Below, piece after piece: positions 1-9,451 of a DNA stretch of 64,000 bases. Source of the DNA: Streptomyces sp. NBC_01296 (lineage in GTDB: Bacteria; Actinomycetota; Actinomycetes; Streptomycetales; Streptomycetaceae). The translations under genes were made by a program, and so were the position numbers. The stretch's first letter is position 1. Each line of letters starts with the position of its first letter. Where the stretch lies: positions 7,440,001-7,504,000 of the forward strand of contig NZ_CP130720.1 in NCBI RefSeq assembly GCF_035984415.1, given 5' to 3'. The notes below the pieces were generated by a model. The model was not told the origin of the DNA and made no database searches. It saw only the letters and a program-made list of their open reading frames with translations.

Positions 1-1
1 G

Positions 2-1678
2 GCGAGCCGGCTGCGCATCCCCGCGCTGATCGTCCTGCTGCCGGCCGGGTTCACCGCCGGCGCGCTGACCGATGACGTGAACCCCGAGAAACTGCTCGGA
101 GCCGCCTTCTCCCCGCTGGTCTCGCTGGCCGTCGCCGTGATCCTCTACGACGCCGGGCTCGGCCTGGACCTGAAACGGTTCAGGGCGCACACCCGCCGGG
201 TCGTCGTGCGGCTGATCTGGTTCGGCGGGCTGCTCACCGCAGGGTCGGCGGCGCTGCTCGCCGACGTTCTGCTGGGGATGTCGGGCGGTGCGTCCGTGAT
301 GCTCGGGGCCATCCTGATCGTGTCCGGCCCGACCGTCGTCGGACCGCTGCTCAACTTCGTACGTCCCACGGAACGGCTGCAGCACATCCTCATCTGGGAG
401 GGCACGCTCATCGACCCTGTGGGAGCCATCCTGGGGGCCCTCGTCTTCCACGGCGTGGTGGCCGGGAACAGCAGCGGCCTCGGCAGCAAGGTACTGGAGT
501 TCACCACCAGTACCGCGGTGGGCCTGGCCGGCGGCATCGTGGGGACTGTGGTGCTCATGCTGCTGCGCAGGCTGCGGCCGGGGGCGGTGCTGGGCACCAC
601 GGTCCAGCTGGCCGCGGTGATCGGGGTGGCGGCGGCCTGCAACGTGATCCGGGACGACACGGGCCTGATCGCCGCCGTTCTGATGGGCCTGGCGGTGGCG
701 AACCTGCCCGGCTCCGACACTGGCGCCCGCAATCCCTTCTTCGAGACCCTGGTGCACCTGGTCATCGGCCTCCTGTTCATCTCCATCTCGGCCACCGTCA
801 GCCCCCAGTCGCTGCGCCACGTGGTGCTGCCGGCGCTCGCTCTCGTCGCGGTCCTCGTCCTGGTGACCCGGCCGCTCGTGGCGGCCGTCGCGTCGCTGCG
901 TACGGATCTGACGCGCGGGGAGCGGGGCTTCCTGGGATGGATGGCGCCGCGCGGCATCGTCGCCGCGGCCACCGCCTCGACGTTCTCGGCCACGCTGGCC
1001 GACGAGGGCGTGGGCGGCGCCTCGAAGATCCTCCCCGCCACGTTCGTGGTGATCGTGGTGACCGTGACGCTCTACGGGCTCACCGCCGTGCCGGTCGCGA
1101 AACGGTTGGGCGTCGTGCGTCCGTCGCGCTCCCGGCCGCTGCTCGTGGGCGGTGATCCCTGGGTGGTCGATCTGGGACTGGCCCTGCGGTCGGCCGGGCT
1201 GGAGGTCGTCATGTGGGCGGGGCACGATGCGCAGCGGGACCGGATCAGGGCCGCCGGGCTCGAACTCGCCCCCGGGGAGCTGTTCGCCGCGGCCACCGGC
1301 TCGGGCGCCGAGCTGGAGGGCCTCACCGGCGTCCTGCTCCTCACCGACGAGAGCGACTTCAACGCCCTGGCCTCCATGAACCTCCAGGGCAGTGTGGAGG
1401 GCCCGGTGTACCGCCTGGGGCCGGCGACCGACACCCAGGGCGTCGTCGCCCCGTACACCGGCGGCCAGGTGCTCTTCGATTCCGCGCTGACCGGAGCCGA
1501 GCTGTCCCGCCGCTACGACCAGGGCGCCCGCCTCGTCACGCGCCGCCTCCACGGGCCCGTCCCGGCCGGACATCATCTGCTGTTCCTGGTGCGTGCGGAC
1601 GGCACGCTGCTGCCCGTCACCCGGACCGGCGGTCCGCAGCCGCGCCCCGGGGACACGGCCGTACTCCTGGGCGGCTGA
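2..1678 (+). CDS. CPA1-type cation/proton antiporter, 5' partial
   Basis: Membrane antiporter exchanging Na+ or K+ for H+. The reading frame is open from base 2 and encodes transmembrane sequence before the first GTG at 77, so the true start lies upstream of the window. About ten hydrophobic segments cover the first 350 residues, with the GPTVVGPLL and APRGIVAA segments typical of NhaP-like CPA1 proteins. The last 170 residues resemble a cytosolic RCK pair (nucleotide-binding fold, then an RCK-C-like part starting near LVTRRLHG), but the glycine-rich nucleotide loop is degenerate (VGGDPW), so ligand binding there is doubtful. It ends 4 bases from the convergent gluconokinase gene. The family is clear; the transported ion is not. 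Confidence 0.88.
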   Translation, partial: ASRLRIPALIVLLPAGFTAGALTDDVNPEKLLGAAFSPLVSLAVAVILYDAGLGLDLKRFRAHTRRVVVRLIWFGGLLTAGSAALLADVLLGMSGGASVMLGAILIVSGPTVVGPLLNFVRPTERLQHILIWEGTLIDPVGAILGALVFHGVVAGNSSGLGSKVLEFTTSTAVGLAGGIVGTVVLMLLRRLRPGAVLGTTVQLAAVIGVAAACNVIRDDTGLIAAVLMGLAVANLPGSDTGARNPFFETLVHLVIGLLFISISATVSPQSLRHVVLPALALVAVLVLVTRPLVAAVASLRTDLTRGERGFLGWMAPRGIVAAATASTFSATLADEGVGGASKILPATFVVIVVTVTLYGLTAVPVAKRLGVVRPSRSRPLLVGGDPWVVDLGLALRSAGLEVVMWAGHDAQRDRIRAAGLELAPGELFAAATGSGAELEGLTGVLLLTDESDFNALASMNLQGSVEGPVYRLGPATDTQGVVAPYTGGQVLFDSALTGAELSRRYDQGARLVTRRLHGPVPAGHHLLFLVRADGTLLPVTRTGGPQPRPGDTAVLLGG

Positions 1679-1682
1679 CCCC

Positions 1683-2198
1683 TCAGCGGGCCGGCCCGCC
1701 GACGAAATCCGCGACGGCGCGGCGTGCCCGGGCCAGGGTGGCCCCGGGGTCGCCGGTGGCGTCGACCGTCGCGCCGGGCTCGTCCGGTTCCAGCGGTTCC
1801 AGGATCTCGAACTGAGAGTCGACCAGGCGCGGCGGCATGAAGTGGCCCGTCCGCCGGGAGACCCGGTCCCGGGCGGTGTCGCGGTCCACCGCCAGGTACA
1901 CGCACCAGACGCCCGGGGCGGCCCCGCGCAGTTCGTCGCGGTACGCGCGCTTGAGGGCCGAGCAGGAGACGACCAGTCGGCCGCCCGACCGGGAGGACTG
2001 CCGCATCCGGTCCGTGAGCGTACGCAGCCACGGGGCGCGGTCCGCGTCGTCCAGGGAGCGGCCGGCGGCCATCTTGGCGATGTTGGCGGCGGGGTGAAGG
2101 CCGTCGCCCTCCAGGAACGGCACTCCGAGTCCCTCGGCCAGGGCCCTGCCGACGCTGCTCTTCCCGGCGCCCGCCACGCCGAGCACCACCACGATCAC
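1683..2198 (-). CDS. gntK: Gluconokinase
   Basis: Phosphorylates gluconate to 6-phosphogluconate in the cytosol. The 171-residue product is the normal length for the family: Walker A GVAGAGKSS near residue 7, the substrate segment with DGLHP, N, KM and DDADRAPWL, and CSALKRAYRD in the middle. I place the start at the GTG of 2198, which overlaps the stop of the upstream cydB-like gene as GTGA; this suggests translational coupling. An uninterrupted frame runs much further upstream, but it only shadows cydB. It is the last gene of the cydA-cydB-gntK run and is functionally matched by the glucose dehydrogenase just upstream. Confidence 0.93.
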   Translation of the reverse strand: MIVVVLGVAGAGKSSVGRALAEGLGVPFLEGDGLHPAANIAKMAAGRSLDDADRAPWLRTLTDRMRQSSRSGGRLVVSCSALKRAYRDELRGAAPGVWCVYLAVDRDTARDRVSRRTGHFMPPRLVDSQFEILEPLEPDEPGATVDATGDPGATLARARRAVADFVGGPAR

Positions 2199-3247
2199 CG
2201 GTCCGTGCCGGGATCCCGGTTCGCGGCCGTCCTGCGGAGGTCGTTCTCGGCGAGGGGCTGCAGGGCGCCGCTGGTGTCCAGCCGGTAGAGCAGGACCAGC
2301 GGCGGTCCGACGAGCACCATCGCGATGGCCGTGACCAGGAGCAGCCAGCGCAGTGTCGTCGAGGCTCCGGCCGCCTGGTCCACGGTCAGCGAGGTCGGGA
2401 TGAGGTACGGCCGCTGGGCCAGCCCCCAGGCGACCACGACGAGGGCGACGCTGCCGACCGCCGTGATCCTCGCCCAGCCCGTGGCCGTGCGGTACAGGAG
2501 TCCGGCGGTGGCCACGGCGCTGACGGCGGCCACCAGGACGAGGGCCAGGCCGATGCCGCTGGTGAGGCCCTCGTGGACGTAGTGCGCGTCGTGGTGGGTG
2601 ACGGCGAGGCCGACGACGGCCAGGACGGCGATGACTCCGAGGCTGCACCAGGCCCGCAGCCGGAAGTAGTGGACGAGGTCGGGGGCGTCGAAGCGGCGGG
2701 CGTCGGCGGTGAGGAACACCGCGCCCAGGAAGGCGGTCGCGGCGACGGTGAGCAGTCCGGCGAGCACGGAGGTCCCGTTGGCCCATGCGTCGGCGGACGC
2801 CTTCGTCCCCGGTGCGACCCGGCCCGTGGCCAGGCCTCCGACCACCGCTCCGAGGAAGAAGGGCACCAGGAGCGAGGACACGGCGAAGGCGGCGCCGTAG
2901 ATCCTGCGGCGCGCGAGGCGGGTCATGGGCTTGCGCAGGGCGAAGCCCGCACCGCGCAGGACGAGCCCGACGGCCGCGAGCGCCAGAGGGAGCCACATGG
3001 CCGTGAAGATCGTCTGGAACAGGACCGGGAAGCCCGTCCACATGATCACCAGGACGAAGATGAGCCAGACGTTGTTCGTCTCCCAGACGGGCTCCATGGC
3101 GTGGTCGATCAGCCACCGGGGCCGCTTGCCCCGTTCGGCGCCGCCCGCGAACAGATCCCAGAACCCGGCTCCGTAATCCGTCCCGCCGGCGCACGCATAG
3201 GCGGCCACCGCGGCCAGCAGCACCCAGGCCATGACGTCCTGGATCAT
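2195..3247 (-). CDS. cydB: Cytochrome bd-type ubiquinol oxidase subunit II
   Basis: Subunit II of a bd-family quinol oxidase, an integral membrane protein of 350 residues with about eight hydrophobic helices. Recognisable CydB sequence includes GTDYGAGFWDL near the N terminus and HAMEPVWETNNVWLIF near residue 60; both are related to but clearly different from the common GFDLG and GPVWDGNEVW forms, so this is a divergent subfamily. The ATG overlaps the stop of cydA by four bases (ATGA) and its own stop overlaps the start of gntK. It should assemble with the adjacent CydA. Confidence 0.9.
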   Translation of the reverse strand: MIQDVMAWVLLAAVAAYACAGGTDYGAGFWDLFAGGAERGKRPRWLIDHAMEPVWETNNVWLIFVLVIMWTGFPVLFQTIFTAMWLPLALAAVGLVLRGAGFALRKPMTRLARRRIYGAAFAVSSLLVPFFLGAVVGGLATGRVAPGTKASADAWANGTSVLAGLLTVAATAFLGAVFLTADARRFDAPDLVHYFRLRAWCSLGVIAVLAVVGLAVTHHDAHYVHEGLTSGIGLALVLVAAVSAVATAGLLYRTATGWARITAVGSVALVVVAWGLAQRPYLIPTSLTVDQAAGASTTLRWLLLVTAIAMVLVGPPLVLLYRLDTSGALQPLAENDLRRTAANRDPGTDR

Positions 3248-4716
3248 TGCCCTCCTCCGTCACCGTGTGCCGTGCCGTGATCCGGTGCGGCCGCGGCGGT
3301 CGTGCGGCGGGGCCCGTAGGGGGTGTCGCCCTCCGGAGTGCCGGCGACGTCGGCGCCGGCGTGTTGTTCGTCGGCGGCCCGCCAACGGGTGCGCATCTTG
3401 AGCAGCACGGCCAGGAAGGTGCCGAGGATCAGGGTGTAGACCACGATGACGATGCCGAGCATCGCCCACAGGGACGAGGCCCGGGTGTCGGTGACGGCTT
3501 CGGACACCCGCATGTTCTCGTAGACGATCCAGGGCTGGCGACCCACCTCGGTGGTGATCCAGCCGCATTCCACCGTCACGAGGCAGGCCGCCCCGGCCAC
3601 GGCGGCGCACCGGAAGAACCACGGTGAGCGCGGCAGGTCGCGGCGGCGCAGCCAGCACCAGCCGTACCAGAGCGCGAGCAGGACGAGCAGGCTTCCGATC
3701 GTCACCATGATGTCGAACGCCCAGTGGGCGATCGTGGCCTGGGTCGCGGTCGGGCGGTCGCTCGCCGGGACCGAGGACAGGCCCGTCACCTGGGTGTCCG
3801 GGCTGAAGCCGGCGAGGATCGAGTCCAGTTGGGGGATCTTGATCCCGCCGGAGATCGTCCCGTCGGGATGCAGGCGTCCGAACATGTACTCGGGTACGTG
3901 GGTGTCGGTCTTCCAGACGATCTCGGTGGCGGCGAACTTCACCGGCTGCTTGTGGAAGACCGAGCGGGCGATGGAGTCCCCGAGCATGAACTGCACGGGA
4001 GTGAGGATCGCGGCGACGGTGAACGGCACGGTGAAGCCGAGCCGGTGGTAGTGGTCATGCCGGCCGCGCAGCCAGCCGACCGCGTACACCCCGGCCACGA
4101 CGTAGCCCGCCGTGAGGATCACACCCGCCACGAAGTGCCAGTACTCGGGGCCGAACATCGGCGTGAAGATCGCCCTGCGGACATCGACGTCCACGGGGTT
4201 GCCGTCCGCGTCGAGCGAGAAGCCGCGCGGCGTGTTCATCCAGGAGTTGGCGGCGATGATGCCGAACGCCCCCATCAGCGCCGTCAGCGGCAGGGGCAGC
4301 CCCAGCCAGAAGTGCGTCCACGGCTTCAGCCTCCGCCAGCCGTAGAGGTAGATGGCGATCAGGATCGCCTCGAGGAAGAACGCCCATGCCTCGACCCCGA
4401 ATCCGAGCCCGAAGACATCGCCCCACCTGCCCATCAGACCCGGCCACAGCAGGCCGAACTCGAAGGAGAGCACGGTCCCGGTGACGATGCCGATGGCGAA
4501 CTGCACGGCCATGACCGCCGACCAGCGCCGCGCGAGCAGCAGGGCGACCGCGTCGCCCTTGCGCAGCCCGCGGTAGTGCATCAGGAGGGTGATGGCGGGC
4601 AGGGCCACGCCGAAGGGCACGAGCAGGATGTGGGAAGCCAGGGTGAAGGCCATGAGCTCGCGGGCAGGGAGCAGCTGCGGAGGGGTGTCCGCCATGATCG
4701 CGATCGCGCTGTTCAT
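3244..4716 (-). CDS. cydA: Cytochrome bd-type ubiquinol oxidase subunit I
   Basis: Catalytic haem-bearing subunit of a bd-family terminal oxidase (490 residues, about nine membrane helices). Visible CydA hallmarks are a His in the first helix (LASHILLV), the GRQPWIVYENMR segment with its conserved Met, and the quinol-binding region in between. The periplasmic Q region is short and the usual W-x-F-G N-terminal motif is absent, so it looks more like a CioA or other divergent variant than the housekeeping CydA. The start at 4716 has AAGG a short distance upstream. It leads a tightly overlapping run with cydB and gntK; the glucose dehydrogenase gene lies 45 bases upstream on the same strand. Confidence 0.9.
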   Translation of the reverse strand: MNSAIAIMADTPPQLLPARELMAFTLASHILLVPFGVALPAITLLMHYRGLRKGDAVALLLARRWSAVMAVQFAIGIVTGTVLSFEFGLLWPGLMGRWGDVFGLGFGVEAWAFFLEAILIAIYLYGWRRLKPWTHFWLGLPLPLTALMGAFGIIAANSWMNTPRGFSLDADGNPVDVDVRRAIFTPMFGPEYWHFVAGVILTAGYVVAGVYAVGWLRGRHDHYHRLGFTVPFTVAAILTPVQFMLGDSIARSVFHKQPVKFAATEIVWKTDTHVPEYMFGRLHPDGTISGGIKIPQLDSILAGFSPDTQVTGLSSVPASDRPTATQATIAHWAFDIMVTIGSLLVLLALWYGWCWLRRRDLPRSPWFFRCAAVAGAACLVTVECGWITTEVGRQPWIVYENMRVSEAVTDTRASSLWAMLGIVIVVYTLILGTFLAVLLKMRTRWRAADEQHAGADVAGTPEGDTPYGPRRTTAAAAPDHGTAHGDGGGQ

Positions 4717-4761
4717 GTGAGCCTTAGCAGTTCGTGCCGGACGGCTGAAGGGCTGCGGGCC

Positions 4762-5598
4762 TCAGCCACCGGTGGCGAACCCGGGAAACAGGGTCATGCC
4801 CCCGTCCACGTAGATCGTCGTCCCCACCACGTAGTCGAGCAGGTCGGAGGCGAGGAGGGTCACGGCGTTCGCGATGTCCTCGGGGTCGCCGACGCGCCGG
4901 TACGGGACGAGCTTCAGCAGGTCCGCCTCGGCCTCGGGGGTGTCCCAGGCGCTGCGGTTGATGGGCGTGCGGATCGCACCCGGAGCGACGGCGTTCACCC
5001 GGATCCGGTGCGGAGCGAGCTCCTGCGCGAGCGTGGTCATGAGCATCTGTACGCCGCCCTTGGAGGAGGCGTAGTTCACGTGCCCGGCCCAGGGGATGAT
5101 CTGGTGCACCGAGCTCATGCAAACGATCTTCCCCGCGGAGCGGGAAACCTCCGGCACGACGCCTCGGCGCAGGAATTCCTTCGTCGCCTCGCGGGCGCAC
5201 AGGAACTGACCGGTGAGGTTGACGTCCAGCACCTTGCTCCACTGGGCCATGGTCATGTCCGTGACCGCGGCGTCCCGCTGCAGGCCGGCGTTCGCGACCA
5301 TGATGTCGATGGTCCCGAACTCCTGGACCATCCGGGCCACCATGTCGACGACCTGGTCCTCCTGCGACACGTCCCCTTCGTGCGCGTAGGCGCGGACTCC
5401 GAAGCCCTCGATCTCCCGCACCACCTCGTCCGCGGCGTCCTGATCGGCGACGTAGTTCACGACCACGTCGGCGCCCGCCCGTCCGAGACCGATCGCGGTG
5501 GCCTTGCCGATGCCGGAGTTCGCCCCTGTCACCAGGGCCTTCTGCCCCTTGAGGAGCTGAGGAACGAGCAGCGTTCCACGGTCACTGCTGGCTTCCAC
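4762..5598 (-). CDS. Short-chain dehydrogenase, probable glucose 1-dehydrogenase
   Basis: NAD(P)-dependent SDR oxidoreductase, probably oxidising beta-D-glucose to gluconolactone. The 278-residue product has the cofactor loop TGANSGIG near residue 20, NAG in the centre, and the catalytic Ser, Tyr and Lys in SSVHQIIPWAGHVNYASSK; the C terminus has IYVDGGMTLFPGF as in Bacillus-type glucose dehydrogenases. I chose the GTG at 5598 because AGGGAGAG lies 5 bases upstream; an open frame continues to 5877 but would overlap the divergent epimerase. Its neighbours (epimerase, gluconokinase) favour glucose as the substrate, but the SDR fold alone cannot prove it. Confidence 0.85.
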   Translation of the reverse strand: MEASSDRGTLLVPQLLKGQKALVTGANSGIGKATAIGLGRAGADVVVNYVADQDAADEVVREIEGFGVRAYAHEGDVSQEDQVVDMVARMVQEFGTIDIMVANAGLQRDAAVTDMTMAQWSKVLDVNLTGQFLCAREATKEFLRRGVVPEVSRSAGKIVCMSSVHQIIPWAGHVNYASSKGGVQMLMTTLAQELAPHRIRVNAVAPGAIRTPINRSAWDTPEAEADLLKLVPYRRVGDPEDIANAVTLLASDLLDYVVGTTIYVDGGMTLFPGFATGG

Positions 5599-5875
5599 TG
5601 AGACTCTCCCTGGGTGGTGGCGGGTACGCGACGGCCGCGCCACAACGAGAGCACCGCGGCAGGGCCGGGGCCCGGTGGCACGGCTGCGGCTGCCCCGATG
5701 GAGTGCTCTCCCCGGGCCGAACGGCTCAACGGTGGCGGGGGAGAGCGGCCGACGCATGCGCGCCCACGGCGGGGGACGCCCGGCCGAGGTGCGATGCGAT
5801 CCGTGCGGTGATGGAATGGAACGACCCGGTGTGCGGGAACCCGAACCCCGATCGCCACCGGTGAGGATGGCGAAC

Positions 5876-6793
5876 ATGCATCGGACGGGTGCCCAGTTCA
5901 GGCTGACCTGTGGTCCGCAGACCGTCGTCGTCGTGGAGTTGGGCGGCGCCCTGCGCCACTACTCCGTCGCCGAGCGCCTGATCGTCGACGGTTTCGACGC
6001 CGACGATCCGATAGAGGGCGGCCGCGGACAGCTCCTCCTGCCGTGGCCCAACCGGATCGGAGACGGCCGCTACCGGTGGCAGGGGCGGGAACTGCAGCTG
6101 CCCGTCAACGAGACCGAACACGCCAATGCCATCCACGGACTGCTGCGCTGGACGTCATGGCAGGCGGTGGAGCAGGCGGAGCGCCGCGTGGTGCTGGCGA
6201 CCACGCTCTGGCCGCAACCCGGCTACCCCTTCCACCTGGTGGCGCGGGCGGAGTACGCACTCGACCGCCACGGCATGACGGTCACGATCACCGCGCGGAA
6301 CGTCGGCGACACCCCCGCCCCGTACGGAGTCGGTCAGCACCCGTACCTCGCCGTGGCACCGCGCACGGTCGACGGCATGCTGCTGACCGTTCCCGCCCGG
6401 ACCTGGCTCCGCACCGACGACCGCGGCCTGCCCGTCGCGTCCGAGCCGGTCGCGGGGACGCCCAACGACTTCGGCACGCCGCGGCCCATCGGCCCGCAGC
6501 GGCTGGACACGGCCTTCACGGACCTGCGGCGGGAGGCGGACGGGCGTGCCGTCGTACGTATCGCCGAGCCGTCCGGCGCGTACGGCTGCGATCTGTGGCT
6601 CGGTGAGGGGGCGGACTTCGTGCAGGTGTTCACCGGGGACACCCTGCCCGAGCCGCACCGCCGCCGGAGCGTCGCCGTGGAGCCGATGAGCTGCGGCCCC
6701 GACGCCTTCCGCTGCGACACCGAGCGCGTACGTCTCGAGCCGGGGGCCCGGCACACGCTGCAGTGGGGAATCGCGCCCTGGCCGGGCCGGTGA
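5876..6793 (+). CDS. Aldose 1-epimerase family protein
   Basis: Interconverts alpha and beta anomers of an aldose, probably glucose. The 305-residue product has the beta-sandwich epimerase pattern: LPWPNRIGDGRY near residue 50, NAIHGLLRW (first catalytic His), GVGQHPYL (second His) and a late VAVEPMS segment carrying the catalytic Glu. I chose the ATG at 5876 because GGTGAGG ends 9 bases upstream; ATG 5867 and GTG 5861 are in frame too. The gene is divergent from the glucose dehydrogenase across 277 bases. It would supply the beta anomer that this dehydrogenase needs. Confidence 0.88.
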   Translation: MHRTGAQFRLTCGPQTVVVVELGGALRHYSVAERLIVDGFDADDPIEGGRGQLLLPWPNRIGDGRYRWQGRELQLPVNETEHANAIHGLLRWTSWQAVEQAERRVVLATTLWPQPGYPFHLVARAEYALDRHGMTVTITARNVGDTPAPYGVGQHPYLAVAPRTVDGMLLTVPARTWLRTDDRGLPVASEPVAGTPNDFGTPRPIGPQRLDTAFTDLRREADGRAVVRIAEPSGAYGCDLWLGEGADFVQVFTGDTLPEPHRRRSVAVEPMSCGPDAFRCDTERVRLEPGARHTLQWGIAPWPGR

Positions 6794-6827
6794 CGCAGGG
6801 CCGCGGCGGCGTGCGCCGCCGGATCTC

Positions 6828-7343
6828 TCATTCGGCGAGCTCGCGCGCGTCCAGCGGCAGCCGCCAGACGTTGCGCCGGTGGACGGCGTCGAGTTCGGCC
6901 TGGAGGGGGGACGGCGGCACGGTCAGTACGGGGCAGGGCGCGTGCGCCAGACAGTAGCGGGCCACCGAGGGCCGCAGCAGGCGGCGTATCGCGCCGCGTG
7001 CGCCCGTCCCCACCACGAGCAGGTCCTCCGGGCCGTCCACCGCGTCCACGAGCGCCGCGCCGGCCGTGGCCCGTACGGCGTGCCCCTCGAGGGTCACGCC
7101 CGGGCCGCCCGCGCCGAACGCGGTGTCGAGGGCCAGCCGCAACCGCTCCACGGCCGCGGCCCGGGCTGCGGCGAGCACCGCGGCGCCGGCCGGGCCGCGG
7201 CTGGCGACGTCCCCACCCGGACCCTGCCAGGCCAGGACCACCCACAGCTCCGCACCCCGTACCCGGGCTTCGCCTGCGGCCCGGTGCAGGGCCGTCGGGC
7301 TGCCGGAGCTCCCGCTCACACCGACCACGACTCTGTGCCGCAC
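6828..7343 (-). CDS. Universal stress protein, single UspA domain
   Basis: Cytosolic stress protein of about 171 residues with one Usp fold. It opens with HRVVVGVSGSSGS and carries the nucleotide-binding region VVGTGARGAIRRLLRPSVA near residue 110, followed by HAPCPVLTV; the ATP-binding G-2x-G-9x-G/S pattern is only partly kept. The GTG at 7343 is preferred because GAGGGG lies 9 bases upstream; an in-frame ATG near 7382 would add 13 residues. It has an acidic C-terminal extension of about 30 residues. It lies between the epimerase and the APC transporter with its own short upstream region. Confidence 0.85.
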   Translation of the reverse strand: MRHRVVVGVSGSSGSPTALHRAAGEARVRGAELWVVLAWQGPGGDVASRGPAGAAVLAAARAAAVERLRLALDTAFGAGGPGVTLEGHAVRATAGAALVDAVDGPEDLLVVGTGARGAIRRLLRPSVARYCLAHAPCPVLTVPPSPLQAELDAVHRRNVWRLPLDARELAE

Positions 7344-7483
7344 CGCGCCCCACCCCTCATCCGGTCCGCTGCCGCCGCCCATACAAGCGCCGGGCGGGCG
7401 GAGCCGGGTAGGTCCGCTGACGGGTTCCTGATGCGCAAGCCGCGAAACATGACGGGTTCCTGACACCCCCTGAGGGGCCCGTG

Positions 7484-9451
7484 TCAGCCGGCGTGGACGT
7501 GGGGGCGGCGGCCCCGGTCCGGTTCGGCCTCGCGGATGACCTCGCGGGTGACGGGGGCGACCTCGCCCTGGCCGAAGAGGAAGAAGCGGAGGAAGTTGGC
7601 CATCGGGTTGCCCTCGGTCCACTCGAAGTAGATGTGCGGCCGCTGCCCGGTCTCGTCCCGTACGTGGAGCAGCAGCGCGGCGAGCGCGTTGGGGATGCTG
7701 GAGCTCTCCAGGGTCAGGACGCGGTAGCGGTCGTGGAGGACCTCGCCGCGCACGCGCATGCCGGATTCGAACTCGGAGGCGTCCAGGACGGTGACCTCGA
7801 CGAACATGACGTCGTCCTCGGAGGGGATGTCGTTGTCCGCGCGGATCTGCTGCTTCTTCAGCCGGTACTCGTCGGCGTCGCGGTTGTCGGGCTCGTTGGC
7901 GATGAACCGGATCGTACGGTTGGCGGTGTCGCGGATGAACCGCTGGGCCATGTCGTCGAATTCCACGTGGGTGACGCGTAGCTCGAAGACGCGGGCGAGG
8001 CGGGAGAGGAGGGAGAGGGCCATGATGCCGGCGATGAAGCAGGCGCCGATCTTCACGCCGTCGGGGCGCTCCGCGACGTTGACCGCAGTGGTGTAGACGA
8101 ACACCGCGGAGATGACACCGAAGCCGATGGTCCAGCCGCGCTCCCCGGCCCGGTGGGCGGCGATGGTCACGGCGACGGCCGCCGAGGTGATCAGGACGAG
8201 GACACCGGTGGCGTACGCCCCGCCCTGGGCGTCGACGTCGGCGTCGAAGATCCAGGTGACCAGGAAGGCGATCAGCGTGAACACGATGACCATCGGGCGC
8301 AGGGCGCGGGCCCAGTGCGGGGCCATGCCGTAGCGGGGCAGGTAGCGCGGCATCAGGTTGAGCAGGCCGGCCATGGCGGAGGAGCCCGCGAACCACAGGA
8401 TCAGGATGGTCGAGATGTCGTAGACGGTGCCGAAGGCGGAGCCGAGGTACTCGTGGGCCAGGTAGGCCAGCGCCCGGCCGTTGGCCTCGCCGCCGGCCTT
8501 GAACTGGTCGGCAGGAATCAGCAGGGTGGTGACGAAGCTGCTGGTGATCAGGAAGACGCTCATGATCACGGCGGCCGTGGTCAGCAGCTGCTTCGTGCCC
8601 CGGATCCGGCCCGCGGGCTTCTCGTCCGTGTCGTCCGGGGAGCCCTGGACGTGCGGCATGACCGCGACCCCGGTCTCGAACCCGGACAGGCCGAGCGCCA
8701 GCTTGGGGAAGACCACCAGCGCGATGGCGATCATCATGAACACGTTGCCGTGCTCGGCGGTCAGCGCCTCCTTCCAGTCGGTGATGACGTGCGGCTCGCT
8801 GATGACCTGCCACAGGCCGACCCCGATGACGACGACGTTCAGCGCGAGGTACGAGAAGACCAGGACCACGGCCACCCCGATGGCCTCGCTGAACCCCTTG
8901 AGGAACACGCCGCCCAGCAGGGCGATCAGGATCAGGGTGATCAGCACCTGGTGGCCGTTGAGCGTGCTGGTCAGGTGCGGGTTCTCCACCAGGTGCGCGG
9001 TCGCGTCGGCCGCCGACAGGGTGATCGTGATCAGGAAGTCGGTCGCGGCGAAGCCCAGCAGGGTCAGGACGAACAGCTTGCCCTTCCAGAACGACAGCAG
9101 CCGCTCCAGCATCGCGATGGACCCCTCGCCGTGCGGGCTCTCCTCCGCGACCCGCCGGTAGACCGGCAGGGCCCCGAGCAGCGTCAGCACCACCAGCACG
9201 ATCGTCGCCAGCGGCGACAGCAGGCCGGCCGCGAGCGCCGCGATGCCCGGCTGGTAGCCGAGGGTCGAGAAGTAGTCGAGTCCCGTCAGGCACATCACCC
9301 GCCACCACGGCCGCCCGTGGTCGGCGGTCGCGGACGTCCCGCCCTCCCCCGGCTCCTCCTCCGGCCGATGCCCCGACCTGTGCTTCGTCTGGTCGGTCAG
9401 GCCTTCCAGGAGCCATGCCCTCAGGCGGCTCGGCTGGGCGGGGGTGGCCAT
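7484..9451 (-). CDS. APC-superfamily permease with cytosolic C-terminal domain
   Basis: Membrane transporter of 655 residues: about 12 helices between residues 50 and 480, then a soluble C-terminal domain of about 170 residues. The sequence DYFSTLGYQPGIAALAAG near residue 52 and LSGFETGVAVMP in the middle are typical of the actinobacterial APC group related to KimA-type potassium importers, but the substrate could equally be an amino acid. The start has a strong AAGGAG 8 bases upstream. The stress protein gene downstream may share the message. I saw no recognisable c-di-AMP riboswitch in its leader. Confidence 0.82.
   Translation of the reverse strand: MATPAQPSRLRAWLLEGLTDQTKHRSGHRPEEEPGEGGTSATADHGRPWWRVMCLTGLDYFSTLGYQPGIAALAAGLLSPLATIVLVVLTLLGALPVYRRVAEESPHGEGSIAMLERLLSFWKGKLFVLTLLGFAATDFLITITLSAADATAHLVENPHLTSTLNGHQVLITLILIALLGGVFLKGFSEAIGVAVVLVFSYLALNVVVIGVGLWQVISEPHVITDWKEALTAEHGNVFMMIAIALVVFPKLALGLSGFETGVAVMPHVQGSPDDTDEKPAGRIRGTKQLLTTAAVIMSVFLITSSFVTTLLIPADQFKAGGEANGRALAYLAHEYLGSAFGTVYDISTILILWFAGSSAMAGLLNLMPRYLPRYGMAPHWARALRPMVIVFTLIAFLVTWIFDADVDAQGGAYATGVLVLITSAAVAVTIAAHRAGERGWTIGFGVISAVFVYTTAVNVAERPDGVKIGACFIAGIMALSLLSRLARVFELRVTHVEFDDMAQRFIRDTANRTIRFIANEPDNRDADEYRLKKQQIRADNDIPSEDDVMFVEVTVLDASEFESGMRVRGEVLHDRYRVLTLESSSIPNALAALLLHVRDETGQRPHIYFEWTEGNPMANFLRFFLFGQGEVAPVTREVIREAEPDRGRRPHVHAG

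Noticed and set aside
145..1041. 298-residue minus-strand open frame opposite the antiporter
   Set aside because: Composition is the reverse shadow of a high-G+C gene (Arg/Ser/Thr/Pro rich); the plus strand has clear family motifs.
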